DNA of 64,000 nucleotides from NCBI GenBank assembly GCA_008125075.1, contig VLTH01000002.1, forward strand, positions 2,293,759 to 2,357,758. Direction: 5' to 3'. A program made the translations under genes and the position numbers. The notes beneath the pieces are model-generated. The model worked only from the letters and a program-made list of their open reading frames with translations. It searched no databases and was not told the DNA's origin. Below are positions 1-9,776 of this stretch, in pieces; position 1 is the stretch's first letter, and the number at the start of each line of letters is the position of its first letter. Origin of the DNA: Acetivibrio alkalicellulosi (GTDB lineage: Bacteria; Bacillota; Clostridia; Acetivibrionales; Acetivibrionaceae).

Positions 1-32
1 CTCTCAAAGAAATCAGTTGTCCGTCTGCATCT

Positions 33-3000
33 CTTGAACCGCTACATGGGATGTATTGAAACAGCTCAATTCCGTTGACTATTCGAGTTTTAGCTCCTCT
101 TGAACCGCTACATGGGATGTATTGAAACGTAGATATGATTTATAGATATGGTAAGCCTGATTTACTTGAACCGCTACATGGGATGTATTGAAACATCAAG
201 AAATATCCTTGTTGGTTGATATAATGTATCTTGAACCGCTACATGGGATGTATTGAAACCTTGCATAACCACTTGCCATGTAAGACATAGCTATTCCTTG
301 AACCGCTACATGGGATGTATTGAAACTTTTTACCTCCAATTCTTTGACTTGCTGTGCTTTCTTCCTTGAACCGCTACATGGGATGTATTGAAACTACCTA
401 TCATTAAATTTTTCTTCTAATAAAGACATCTTGAACCGCTACATGGGATGTATTGAAACCCTCCTTTCCCGTTAAGTGTTATTTAGTCAAGTAGCTTGAA
501 CCGCTACATGGGATGTATTGAAACTACTACCATCTCTACCCCACATTCTCAATATTGCATCCTTGAACCGCTACATGGGATGTATTGAAACTCTTCTTGT
601 ATATCTATCCTTTTAACGGTCTCACTTGCTTGAACCGCTACATGGGATGTATTGAAACCTTATATAGTCTGTTATTTCTCCAACAGTAAAAACTTGAACC
701 GCTACATGGGATGTATTGAAACAAGGGGTTTTAACCTCTTCACCCTCGTTAAATTTTAACTTGAACCGCTACATGGGATGTATTGAAACCAAGAAGGTTG
801 CTCACGCTACATAGCTAAATATATTCTTGAACCGCTACATGGGATGTATTGAAACTATACTAAGTTTGTAACATCCTTTTATTTCTACATCTTGAACCGC
901 TACATGGGATGTATTGAAACTATTTACCTCCTGTTATTAACAAAACTGAAAATATTCTTGAACCGCTACATGGGATGTATTGAAACTGAAAACGAAAATC
1001 TGAGCCACCTCCGTAGTTACTTACTTGAACCGCTACATGGGATGTATTGAAACAATTCTCTAAGTAGGTCTATGGCGTTTTGCACCTCTTGAACCGCTAC
1101 ATGGGATGTATTGAAACTTGTTTGGATGTTTTATAATTTTTGTTCCTGTATGGCTTGAACCGCTACATGGGATGTATTGAAACCTAGTTCCTCCACCACC
1201 ATATATAGGTTGTAAATTCACTTGAACCGCTACATGGGATGTATTGAAACTGAACATAATAACTATCTATGGAATATTGCTCCATACTTGAACCGCTACA
1301 TGGGATGTATTGAAACTCCTTTAAAACCACAAAATTAATTTAAAAGGAGACTTGAACCGCTACATGGGATGTATTGAAACTCCTCTAATGGATTTCTTGG
1401 TTTTTCAGGTTCTTTCTTGAACCGCTACATGGGATGTATTGAAACAGTTCTTTTTTGTACTTCGCCTCGTTGGCACTACGCTTGAACCGCTACATGGGAT
1501 GTATTGAAACAAGCTACACTAATAGTGCTTCAAGAAATAGAAAAACTTGAACCGCTACATGGGATGTATTGAAACCGTACTCCCTTTCAAGTCCTGAGTT
1601 AACTAACTCCTTGAACCGCTACATGGGATGTATTGAAACCTAATTGGACTTTTGTAGTAGGAACAACAGGGTTAACTTGAACCGCTACATGGGATGTATT
1701 GAAACAGAAACTAGGCCCCACATTTTCAAACACATTTAGCTCTTGAACCGCTACATGGGATGTATTGAAACATTATCCACTGTTCTCCTTTGCTATCCTC
1801 AAGTAGCTTGAACCGCTACATGGGATGTATTGAAACATTTTTAAATAAGTCTTTTGTTTGAAACCTTCATAACTTGAACCGCTACATGGGATGTATTGAA
1901 ACACGCCTGTTTTTCACCGTCTGACTATACAGATACGTCTTGAACCGCTACATGGGATGTATTGAAACCGGCTTGATTGCTAGTTCCAAGCATTTCTTGT
2001 AATTCTTGAACCGCTACATGGGATGTATTGAAACGGTTTTGGAGTCTGAGAGGTTTGGAGGTGCTGAAGTCTTGAACCGCTACATGGGATGTATTGAAAC
2101 AGGATAATATTTCTAAAGCGTTTACTTTTTCCATCCTCTTGAACCGCTACATGGGATGTATTGAAACTAGTGCTTATTATGTATTGCAAGTACTTTTTTG
2201 TTTATCTTGAACCGCTACATGGGATGTATTGAAACCTTTTGGGGCGATAGGTGAATTCGGAATGCAGTACACTTGAACCGCTACATGGGATGTATTGAAA
2301 CTGTTAATCCCTCTTTAAATTCAATATTTCTGTGTTGTCTTGAACCGCTACATGGGATGTATTGAAACCTCCTTCCTTAATTCCATTTCTTTATTTGCAT
2401 TGTCTTGAACCGCTACATGGGATGTATTGAAACTATTTTTGTCGTATATACATTTTAGAGTATCTTAACTTGAACCGCTACATGGGATGTATTGAAACTT
2501 GTCGATGTACCATCTTGCAGCACTAGCACTTGCTTGAACCGCTACATGGGATGTATTGAAACAGTCGGCTTGGTATGTGGTTGTAACCTTCGGATAACTT
2601 GAACCGCTACATGGGATGTATTGAAACACAATACCTTTGTGTTCCTAAGTCTCCTGAAATATCCTTGAACCGCTACATGGGATGTATTGAAACGTATCGA
2701 TTGTATCCAAAAATGCTTTTGTATTGGCGCTTGAACCGCTACATGGGATGTATTGAAACCTGCCTAATAGAGTTGCTAGAAGTACGGCTGATAAGCTTGA
2801 ACCGCTACATGGGATGTATTGAAACTACATAATTTAAAATGTTCTTCACAACAAGCATCAACTTGAACCGCTACATGGGATGTATTGAAACGTGTATTTA
2901 TATTGTTTCTTATCTATCAGATATCCCTTGAACCGCTACATGGGATGTATTGAAACATAGGTTTTTCACTTCTTTCTTCTCTGAGATTTTCGCTTGAACC

Positions 3001-4276
3001 GCTACATGGGATGTATTGAAACTATTTACATAATTTTGAGAACCTGCAGAAAGAATTACTTGAACCGCTACATGGGATGTATTGAAACTATATAATTATA
3101 CTGTCAATTAAAAATGTCCTTTCTTGAACCGCTACATGGGATGTATTGAAACATATCCTAACGTATTCAAAAAACAATCTACTCCTACTTGAACCGCTAC
3201 ATGGGATGTATTGAAACCAGTAATGCAAGCACTTATTATGGTATAGTTTGTAGCTTGAACCGCTACATGGGATGTATTGAAACTTTCTTTAGCCAATCTT
3301 TTACATGCTCTTATGTTTCTTGAACCGCTACATGGGATGTATTGAAACTTAAACCACCTAATAAGCCTTTAAACATTACATCACCCTTGAACCGCTACAT
3401 GGGATGTATTGAAACTAATTGGGCAACATATCCCAATTATAAGCTTTATATACCTTGAACCGCTACATGGGATGTATTGAAACAGACCATACTTACAAGC
3501 TCTTAATTCAATTCCTCTACTTGAACCGCTACATGGGATGTATTGAAACCTGACAATAAGCCTTATAACTTGCATGTCTGGGCTTGAACCGCTACATGGG
3601 ATGTATTGAAACGCAGGGTCATATTCGTCCTCATGTCTTTTTACATGCCTTGAACCGCTACATGGGATGTATTGAAACCTGGATAAAGAGGAGTATAATA
3701 CTCATCTTAACCACTTGAACCGCTACATGGGATGTATTGAAACTGCTTATTTTCCTTTGTAACTCCGTATACGTTCCAACTTGAACCGCTACATGGGATG
3801 TATTGAAACTATATTTTTCTTTGCCTAGCCCATCTTTTTTGAACACTTGAACCGCTACATGGGATGTATTGAAACGTGTCTATACCATCAAAGCCAGAAA
3901 AATCAATCAAGCCTTGAACCGCTACATGGGATGTATTGAAACTTGATTGCTTTTTGTACTGCATTTAGTTTTAATGGAACTTGAACCGCTACATGGGATG
4001 TATTGAAACTCTTTTTTCTCTAACTGCTTCTTAAGTTCTATAATTTCTTGAACCGCTACATGGGATGTATTGAAACATTAGTAGGTCTGATTTGTTTAAT
4101 TTAAATACTTTTCTTGAACCGCTACATGGGATGTATTGAAACTCCGCTGTATCTTCAGCGCTTACTGCCACAGGAGTTCTTGAACCGCTACATGGGATGT
4201 ATTGAAACATCTTTCAGCTATCCACTGTTGACTTTTGTCCTGACTTGAACCGCTACATGGGATGTATTGAAGAAAC
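33..4276 (+). CRISPR. Large CRISPR array, trailer-side end (type I-B-like repeat)
   Basis: About 65 near-identical 30-bp direct repeats, each beginning CTTGAACC and ending ATTGAAAC, alternate with unique spacers of about 34-38 bp. The first complete repeat is at 33-62 and the array runs off the left edge, so the true array is longer. The last repeat (4244-4276) carries a 3-nt insertion near its 3' end (ATTGAAGAAAC), the usual sign of the leader-distal end. The 3' ATTGAAAC matches the 8-nt 5' handle of processed type I-B crRNAs, so transcription is inferred to run left to right from a leader outside the window. No cas gene is present. Short ORFs inside the array only translate the repeat and are not genes. 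Type assignment rests on the repeat alone. Confidence 0.98.
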
Positions 4277-4331
4277 TAATGTTGGAAATAAAAAAATGGT
4301 GCCATTTTCTTGTAAGTTCTGACCTTCGGTA

Positions 4332-4550
4332 ATGGCTCTTCCTACTGTCACTATAGTTGGCAAAAATACTGCTGGAAAAGAAACTGGACAAAAACATTTA
4401 AAAAAAAAAGAAAATAAATATATAATATTACTAGTAGCTTCTTTTTGGAATGTTAAAGAAATGAATATCTCAGGAAAAAGTGTTCAACCTGATATAATTG
4501 TAAACGGAACTGAGTTGGAACATTATATGAATCCAATTATTATAGAGTAA
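4332..4550 (+). pseudogene. Fragment resembling the C-terminus of an S41-type protease
   Basis: A 72-codon open frame directly after the array. It reads TIVGKNTAGKETGQ followed by GKSVQPDIIV, which resembles the end of tail-specific S41 peptidases (a VGxxTxGK segment, then a GxxxxPDI/V segment). The N-terminal PDZ and catalytic Ser/Lys parts are absent and the frame is closed upstream by a TGA at about 4320. It may be the remnant of a gene truncated beside the CRISPR trailer, or a chance resemblance. There is no convincing ribosome binding site. Family assignment is tentative. Confidence 0.35.
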
Positions 4551-4592
4551 ATTTTTTTCATAAAGTAATTTTATATATAGGAGATGGTCAAA

Positions 4593-5474
4593 TTGCACAA
4601 TCCTTTTGGTATAATAAACAAAATAAATATAACAAAGCCTTATCAACATTATAAACATTCTGGAACTCTAAATCTATCAAGTATTTTTATTCTTTTGTTA
4701 CTAGGTACAATAGGAACACTTATTTTAAGTATTATATATAGCTATGCTATTCATTATATACCACTAATAGCTTTAAATGTTATATGTACAGTTTTTTTCG
4801 GATATTTTACAGGTTTAATCATTGGGCATAGTGGTAAAATTTCAAAGATACGAAATAATACTGTTTTAATAATTTACGGTATAATATTTGGACTTTTTGC
4901 TGTCTATATTTCCTGGGTTGTATGGCTATATGAATTATTTCAGCGCCAAGAATTGATTTTTAATCCAGTAGCTATTCTAAATATTATGCAATTTCTTTCG
5001 ATAGAAGGCATATGGAGCACTAATTCATATACACCTACCGGTTTTTCTATATATGTTATATGGTTTGTAGAAGCTGTTATTATTCTATGTACTACAATAT
5101 ATGGGGCTGCAACTTTTTTAAAAACTAATGTTTTTTGTGAAAAGTGCAATGCATGGGTAGAAAATAAATATATACTTCCTAATTTGAACTATACATATAA
5201 CCCTACTAAGCTGACTAATTTAATACAACAAGGTCAGTTCTCAGCAATATCTGATTTAAGAGTTCAAGAACCTGCCAGCAATCTTTATACATCAGTAGAA
5301 TTGTCTAAATGTTCAAAATGTAATGACTTATACTTATTAAAAGTCAACACTATTAAATTAATATTAAAATCCAATGGAAATGTAAAACGAGATGAAACTA
5401 TTATTGTTGAGAATATGATTATTGATAGCGAAATATATAATTCAATTAAGACTTGGGGTGAAGAGAGGTCTTAG
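4593..5474 (+). CDS. Multi-pass membrane protein with C-terminal CxxC pairs, unknown function
   Basis: About 293 residues. Four hydrophobic helices lie in roughly the first 170 residues (around 30-55, 60-85, 95-115 and 155-175), followed by a cytosolic-looking domain with two short Cys pairs (CEKCNAW and CSKCNDLY) that could form a zinc-ribbon-like site. The open frame can begin at ATG 4584, but that codon touches the AGGAG motif. TTG 4593 sits 9 nt after AGGAG and is the more likely start. I do not recognise the family. It stands alone between the CRISPR trailer region and a decayed nuclease gene, in very AT-rich sequence. Confidence 0.7.
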   Translation: MHNPFGIINKINITKPYQHYKHSGTLNLSSIFILLLLGTIGTLILSIIYSYAIHYIPLIALNVICTVFFGYFTGLIIGHSGKISKIRNNTVLIIYGIIFGLFAVYISWVVWLYELFQRQELIFNPVAILNIMQFLSIEGIWSTNSYTPTGFSIYVIWFVEAVIILCTTIYGAATFLKTNVFCEKCNAWVENKYILPNLNYTYNPTKLTNLIQQGQFSAISDLRVQEPASNLYTSVELSKCSKCNDLYLLKVNTIKLILKSNGNVKRDETIIVENMIIDSEIYNSIKTWGEERS

Positions 5475-5509
5475 CCTAGAAGCTGCACAATGGGTGAATT
5501 TTATTATTG

Positions 5510-5800
5510 TTATGCCTTAACCTTTGCAAGCAGTGCCTTTGTCCCTACCGACAATATGCCCTCAGGACTTAGGCTTTTTGCACAAAACCAACCTTTGACC
5601 CATATATCTAATCCCTGATTATTAAGATATCCATTTACCTGCTTAAGATCTCTTTGGTGGTATTCTTCTCCATACCATCTTTTTAATTCAATTACGTATT
5701 TACTTTGATTATGTAATTAAAATATCCAGCCTTCTCTCTTCCGATATCTGTAATTCTTTTAATTCAAATTCTGTTACAGGATACAAGACAATACCTCTAG
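5510..5800 (-). pseudogene. Frameshifted C-terminal remnant of a PD-(D/E)XK-domain ATPase-type protein
   Basis: On the minus strand one frame reads EERRLDILIT then a stop. One base further the other frame continues SKYVIELKRWYGEEYH, then a helix, and ends LLAKVKA with a stop at 5510. Joined by a one-base correction this gives the D...ExK pattern of the PD-(D/E)XK nuclease fold found at the C-terminus of clostridial AAA-ATPase-like proteins (LDI...VIELKRW). The N-terminal ATPase part is missing. An intact protein of related type lies at 59680-61359. Both the frameshift and the truncation argue for a dead gene. Confidence 0.6.
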
Positions 5801-5816
5801 TGAACTAATCTCAAAA

Positions 5817-6050
5817 CTACTTGGCAGAGTATTTCTTCTTCAAAATATTAATGTTATCTAATGCAACATTGAGTTGGCTCAATGCTTCCATTGATTCGCG
5901 GGATGACTGACGATCCAATGTAATGGCTAAGCCGCAACCTGCACACATAAAGTCATCGCATCCAAGAAGTTGTGGTATAGATATTTCAATAAAAAAGTCG
6001 CATTCCGGACAGTTCAACCCTTGACGTTGTGATTTTTTATCATTCATCAT
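5817..6050 (-). CDS. Small zinc-ribbon protein, last gene of the DUF2589-like operon
   Basis: About 77 residues with two CxxC knuckles, CPECDF and CAGCGLAI, spaced about 20 residues apart: a classic four-Cys zinc ribbon followed by an acidic/helical tail (MEALSQLNVALDNINILKKK). The start is ambiguous: ATG 6059 touches the purine-rich AGAGAGGG stretch, so the next in-frame ATG at 6050 is preferred. It lies 55 bp downstream of, and in the same direction as, the DUF2589-like gene at 6106-6999, so co-transcription is likely. I infer an adaptor role for this operon, without direct evidence. Confidence 0.65.
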   Translation of the reverse strand: MMNDKKSQRQGLNCPECDFFIEISIPQLLGCDDFMCAGCGLAITLDRQSSRESMEALSQLNVALDNINILKKKYSAK

Positions 6051-6105
6051 AGTACACATACCCTCTCTTTCATAAAGATTAAGTCACTTATTTTAAGAAA
6101 CTTTT

Positions 6106-6999
6106 CTAGTTCATTTTTATTTGAATAATACATTTTGTATCCAATACTCCGTCACTGAAGATAACAGTTATATCAGTACTTTTAATTGTTTTATTGGAAT
6201 TATATACTGAAAATTTTGCTTTTCCATATTCATTTGTAATCTGCTTTTCTGGAGCAACACAAAAATTTTGCTCATCTGTTTTAAACCTGGCATAAATATA
6301 TTTACCTTCAATTGGCTTACTGAAACTGTCAAGTAAGGTTATTGTTATATCTTTAGGACAATTATCCGTAAGGACTACTGTCTTTCTATCTATCTCTAAT
6401 GTATTCTGTAAAACTTTTGTAATCCCAGTGCACGCCTCTTGTGCTAATCCAATCATTCTTGAAATCCCAGCAGGGATATCGGATTGTTTTACAACCATAT
6501 GAGCCTTTAAGTTTGAGGAACGATTAGGGGATAAATCATTACTCTTTTGATTTAAAGGAGACCACATTGCTTTTATGGATTTTTCATTGAAATCATCCTG
6601 AATTAAATTTTCTTTATGATTAGGCTGTAATCTTGGAGGATTTAGAGATTTATTTCCCCTAAATTTTCCTAAAATATTGATTTCCATATCAAATGTTGCT
6701 TCACTTACTTTTAGTAAAGGTAAAGGTATTAAAGAGATAATGGGTATTTCTATAAAGTGTTCCAGTTTCACACCTTGAGGACTTGTAGTATTGTATTTAA
6801 AACAGATCGTCTTAAGTTTTCCCCACTCAAATTCATCATTGTTATCTTCATTGTTTTTTTTATCAAACCCAAAATTCCTTATATAATCAACAAATTGTAT
6901 GGCAGCGTAAAAATCAGCGTCAACTGTAGCAATCAAAGGAGTGGCAAATAATTTATAGAGGTCAAAAACCTGGTCAAACCGAAACTCATTTTGAGCCAT
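6106..6999 (-). CDS. DUF2589-like protein with C-terminal Ig-like domain (second paralog)
   Basis: 297 residues. The N-terminal helix (LYKLFATPLIATVDADFYAA) is followed by a beta segment IPIISLIPLPLLKVSEATF, the recognisable PLLxIxPxPxLxIxE signature of DUF2589-like proteins. A linker rich in Asn and Lys follows, then KQSDIPAGISRMIGLAQ, which parallels GGQADMPAGLASILNILQ in the paralog at 7971-9269. The last 90 residues look like an all-beta Ig-like domain. No signal peptide or membrane helix is visible, so it is probably cytoplasmic. AAGGAG lies 8 nt before the ATG. It begins 16 bp after the stop of the gene at 7016-7861. Function unknown. Confidence 0.75.
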   Translation of the reverse strand: MAQNEFRFDQVFDLYKLFATPLIATVDADFYAAIQFVDYIRNFGFDKKNNEDNNDEFEWGKLKTICFKYNTTSPQGVKLEHFIEIPIISLIPLPLLKVSEATFDMEINILGKFRGNKSLNPPRLQPNHKENLIQDDFNEKSIKAMWSPLNQKSNDLSPNRSSNLKAHMVVKQSDIPAGISRMIGLAQEACTGITKVLQNTLEIDRKTVVLTDNCPKDITITLLDSFSKPIEGKYIYARFKTDEQNFCVAPEKQITNEYGKAKFSVYNSNKTIKSTDITVIFSDGVLDTKCIIQIKMN

Positions 7000-7015
7000 T
7001 TATACTTCTCCTTTT

Positions 7016-7861
7016 TCAATTATTATCACGAGTGAAACGCTGAATATCAACTTTAGTTTTATTTCTATCTTCCTGAACAACTATATCCCAATTGTATTCA
7101 CACCTCTTTATACCCACACTAAAATTATAAAACTGTTCCGACTTAGTATCCTCTGGACCTTGAATCCTACCTACTAAAGTCGGTACTAAAATAGATTTTT
7201 TATATTCTACAAGATTATGCAAAATTTGCTTCCACCAACTGATTGTATATGTTTTTAGTATTCTTTGTAAATTACTTATTACTTGATTATTTAATCTCAT
7301 ATTAACAATATCTTCATGTTGAACAAATTTTTGCATTAATATTTTTACTAAGCTATCTATAACTTCTTTTTCAGGTTTTGTCGACAAGGAAACAAAACTG
7401 TTTGTTACTGCAAAATTGCATAATGTTTTGATGATTTCTTCAGAAAGATAGCGCACCCAACTTGTACTATTCAAGAAATCAGCAATTTGCTCTATATTAT
7501 ATATTATATTTTCATCATTTTCCTTAATATGATCCTGAAGTACTTTTATAATCTCGTGGGATGCATCAGTAGCAATTTGATCTGCAACACTTTCAAAAGC
7601 TTGTCGATAAAATTCTAAGGAATTATAAACCTTTTCATCATTTTGTATCTCTTCGACTATTAGCTTAAAATCAATTTTCAACTCGTCCAATACACTATTG
7701 GGAACGGGAAACTCCTTCAGCAAGCCTGAGGGATGATCTCGATAGTGCTTAGCCAACTCTAGAGAATATCTGTTTGCCACATCTTGTGCCTTAGATATGT
7801 CACACAAAATGGAAGCCAGTACATTGTATAGTTTAGGAATTACTGGTGTTTTGTTATCCAT
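7016..7861 (-). CDS. Mostly helical protein of the DUF2589-like operon, unknown function
   Basis: 281 residues, predicted mostly alpha-helical through the middle. ATG 7861 is preferred over the upstream in-frame start because AAAGGA lies 9 nt before it. Near the N-terminus it reads FPVPNSVLDELKIDFKLIV, matching in pattern the PIPFLAINEVAIDFKANI and PLPLLKVSEATFDMEINI segments of the two DUF2589-like neighbours (Px-P, about 5 residues, E, then I/F-D). The three proteins may therefore share one core fold. The C-terminus ends in a charged segment. No transmembrane helix or signal peptide is seen. Function unknown. Confidence 0.7.
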   Translation of the reverse strand: MDNKTPVIPKLYNVLASILCDISKAQDVANRYSLELAKHYRDHPSGLLKEFPVPNSVLDELKIDFKLIVEEIQNDEKVYNSLEFYRQAFESVADQIATDASHEIIKVLQDHIKENDENIIYNIEQIADFLNSTSWVRYLSEEIIKTLCNFAVTNSFVSLSTKPEKEVIDSLVKILMQKFVQHEDIVNMRLNNQVISNLQRILKTYTISWWKQILHNLVEYKKSILVPTLVGRIQGPEDTKSEQFYNFSVGIKRCEYNWDIVVQEDRNKTKVDIQRFTRDNN

Positions 7862-7970
7862 TTTTTTAATTCCTTTCTTTAGTATGGAGCCGATAATCAA
7901 CCGGCTCCATAATATTTAGACTTTTTGTAATAAAGTAAAAATGCAGGAACTCAATGTCCTGAAGTTTTTG

Positions 7971-9269
7971 TTAGGTAATTACTACATCAACAACTGCATA
8001 TGCTCCATCTGTTGTTTCAAATTCGACCTTTGCCTTACCTACTGTAACTCTATTTATAGTAAAATCTATTTTATCAGAAGAATTTTGAGTACTTTCTTTA
8101 GGAGTAACTGTACATATGTTAGAATCAGACGAAGAAGCCTTAATTTTCACCGGTTCTCCAGTTTTACCTGGATCATCGCCTGCTTCATTGGTATAACCTA
8201 CTGCAACAGTACGAGAAGTTGTAGCACTATCTAGTGTAAAACTTGTTTCGCTGAGTTTTATTGTTCCTCTGCTCGGAGGCAATGCTTCAGTAGTTCTTAT
8301 TTTACCCGACGTAGTAACATCTTTTGTCCCTCCCCTGGGATCATTAGGATTATTGATTTTTGCTGTGACTACAATATCCATAATACCTGCAGAATAAGAC
8401 TTATATTCAATTTTCTTGACCTCAAGGGTGATACCGGCCACTCCATTTTCGTCTGAAATAACAGTAATCATTGTATTTTGGGCTACACCCTCTCGGGTTC
8501 CTCTAGTTGCAACTATATCTTTAAGTACTAAACCAGCAGATATGTTACTTATATCAAACTTAATAGGTACATCTTTTTGCAGCAAACCATTGCTGTCTTT
8601 TGCAGTTGCTTCAATATAAAGTTTGGCTCCAGCAGCAGCCTGTATTATAGAATTTTTCGGACTTATGGTTATGCCTCCTCCTACTGGGGCTTCGGTCAAA
8701 GATGATTGCAAGATGTTAAGTATGGAAGCTAAACCAGCTGGCATATCTGCCTGACCACCTTTTACATTAACATCCATGGTATATTCTACAGAATATTTCG
8801 AATCGGCAGTTGCTTTTGAATCTTTTTTGCTGGAGTAGTTTGCATGAGCATTAAATGATGCTGAATACGGTCCCCATCCAACTCTTCCTCCAATACTGCC
8901 TCCTGCCTCAAGTTCTTCTGAAGACGAAGTCTCATTAAATGTTGATGCAGAAGCGGATATATTGGCTTTAAAATCAATAGCAACCTCATTAATTGCCAGA
9001 AAGGGTATGGGCACAATAGTTAAGAGAGGGACAACAAGGTTTATCATTTCACCATTTTTATTGTACTGAAAAGTTACATTAACTGCCTTTTTCTCATGTG
9101 TGTTAGGATCTTCAGTTAATCCTACATTCTGAATAAATTCCCAGCTTGTTTTTGCTGCATTTGCTTGTGCATTTATACATGCGTCTAATGGTGCACCAAT
9201 AAGCGACTTAAAAGGTAATGCCTGAAGTGCACTTGTGGCAGTTTGTGCTGCTTTGTTGTCTATTGACAT
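7971..9269 (-). CDS. DUF2589-like protein with two C-terminal Ig-like domains (first gene of operon)
   Basis: 432 residues. The N-terminal part has an amphipathic helix (SLIGAPLDACINAQANAA), then VPLLTIVPIPFLAINEVAID, the hallmark of DUF2589-like proteins, and GGQADMPAGLASILNILQ. From about residue 215 there is a bacterial Ig-like domain (KDVPIKFDISN ... TVISDENGVAGITLEVK, as in invasin-type Big domains). A second beta-rich domain ends AKVEFETTDGAYAVVDVVIT. Despite the Ig domains there is no signal peptide, which is unusual. AGGAGGG lies 8 nt before the ATG. It heads a four-gene minus-strand set with the helical protein, the second paralog and the zinc ribbon. Role unknown. Confidence 0.8.
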   Translation of the reverse strand: MSIDNKAAQTATSALQALPFKSLIGAPLDACINAQANAAKTSWEFIQNVGLTEDPNTHEKKAVNVTFQYNKNGEMINLVVPLLTIVPIPFLAINEVAIDFKANISASASTFNETSSSEELEAGGSIGGRVGWGPYSASFNAHANYSSKKDSKATADSKYSVEYTMDVNVKGGQADMPAGLASILNILQSSLTEAPVGGGITISPKNSIIQAAAGAKLYIEATAKDSNGLLQKDVPIKFDISNISAGLVLKDIVATRGTREGVAQNTMITVISDENGVAGITLEVKKIEYKSYSAGIMDIVVTAKINNPNDPRGGTKDVTTSGKIRTTEALPPSRGTIKLSETSFTLDSATTSRTVAVGYTNEAGDDPGKTGEPVKIKASSSDSNICTVTPKESTQNSSDKIDFTINRVTVGKAKVEFETTDGAYAVVDVVIT

Positions 9270-9354
9270 GGCTTATTCCCTCCTAATTTTATTTAATTAC
9301 ATTTAATTTATATTAGAAATTTGTTTAATTTATGCCATTATTAAAATAAGAATC

Positions 9355-9572
9355 TTAAATCCAAAATAATTCCATATATTGTATATCACAACAACGAACC
9401 TTATCTTCTTTTAAATTCGACATATCATCATCAACTATACTGTCACCAATATATTTTTTACTTATATCTAAAAGATCTTTATATGTCTCTTCTAAAAAAA
9501 CTATATATCTATCTTGCATCATAGTTTACTTTGCATATTACCATTAAAGTCTATAGTTATAATGCTTCTCAT
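9355..9572 (-). pseudogene. Small gene split by a stop/start overlap (about 17 + 55 codons)
   Basis: On the minus strand GGGAGG precedes ATG 9572, which opens a 17-codon frame (ITIDFNGNMQSKL) ending in TGA. That TGA overlaps the ATG of a second frame, 9522 down to 9355 (55 codons), starting MMQDRYIVFLEETYKDLLDI and ending CCDIQYMELFWI. The good ribosome site belongs to the short frame. This is either a roughly 72-residue small protein broken by one base, or a leader peptide translationally coupled to a small acidic protein. It lies about 85 bp upstream of the DUF2589-like operon in the same direction. I do not recognise the product. Confidence 0.4.
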
Positions 9573-9776
9573 GTCCTCCCTGTTTTACAATTAAGTTATT
9601 ATTTGGTTACATCTTCTATACTTATATCCACTTCTAAGAATCATTAATTTATAGATACAATTCTATCAATCACATTTTTGTCAGCAACAAACAATTATTT
9701 TAATAAAAAAATTTGATTAGCATAAGGAAATTTGGGTTAATAAATAATTACTATTATTTATAAGAAGGTGTTCGTA

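Noticed and set aside
1060-3846. Open frames of 62-77 codons inside the CRISPR array, both strands
   Set aside because: They are periodic translations of the repeat (SFNTSHVAVQ, FQYIPCSGS, LNRYMGCIET) interrupted by spacers, with no ribosome sites. They are not genes.
5540-5560. CCGACAATAT in the nuclease remnant as a fourth copy of the IS tail motif
   Set aside because: Only 10 bp match and the bases are part of the remnant's coding sequence; the rest of the tail motif is absent.
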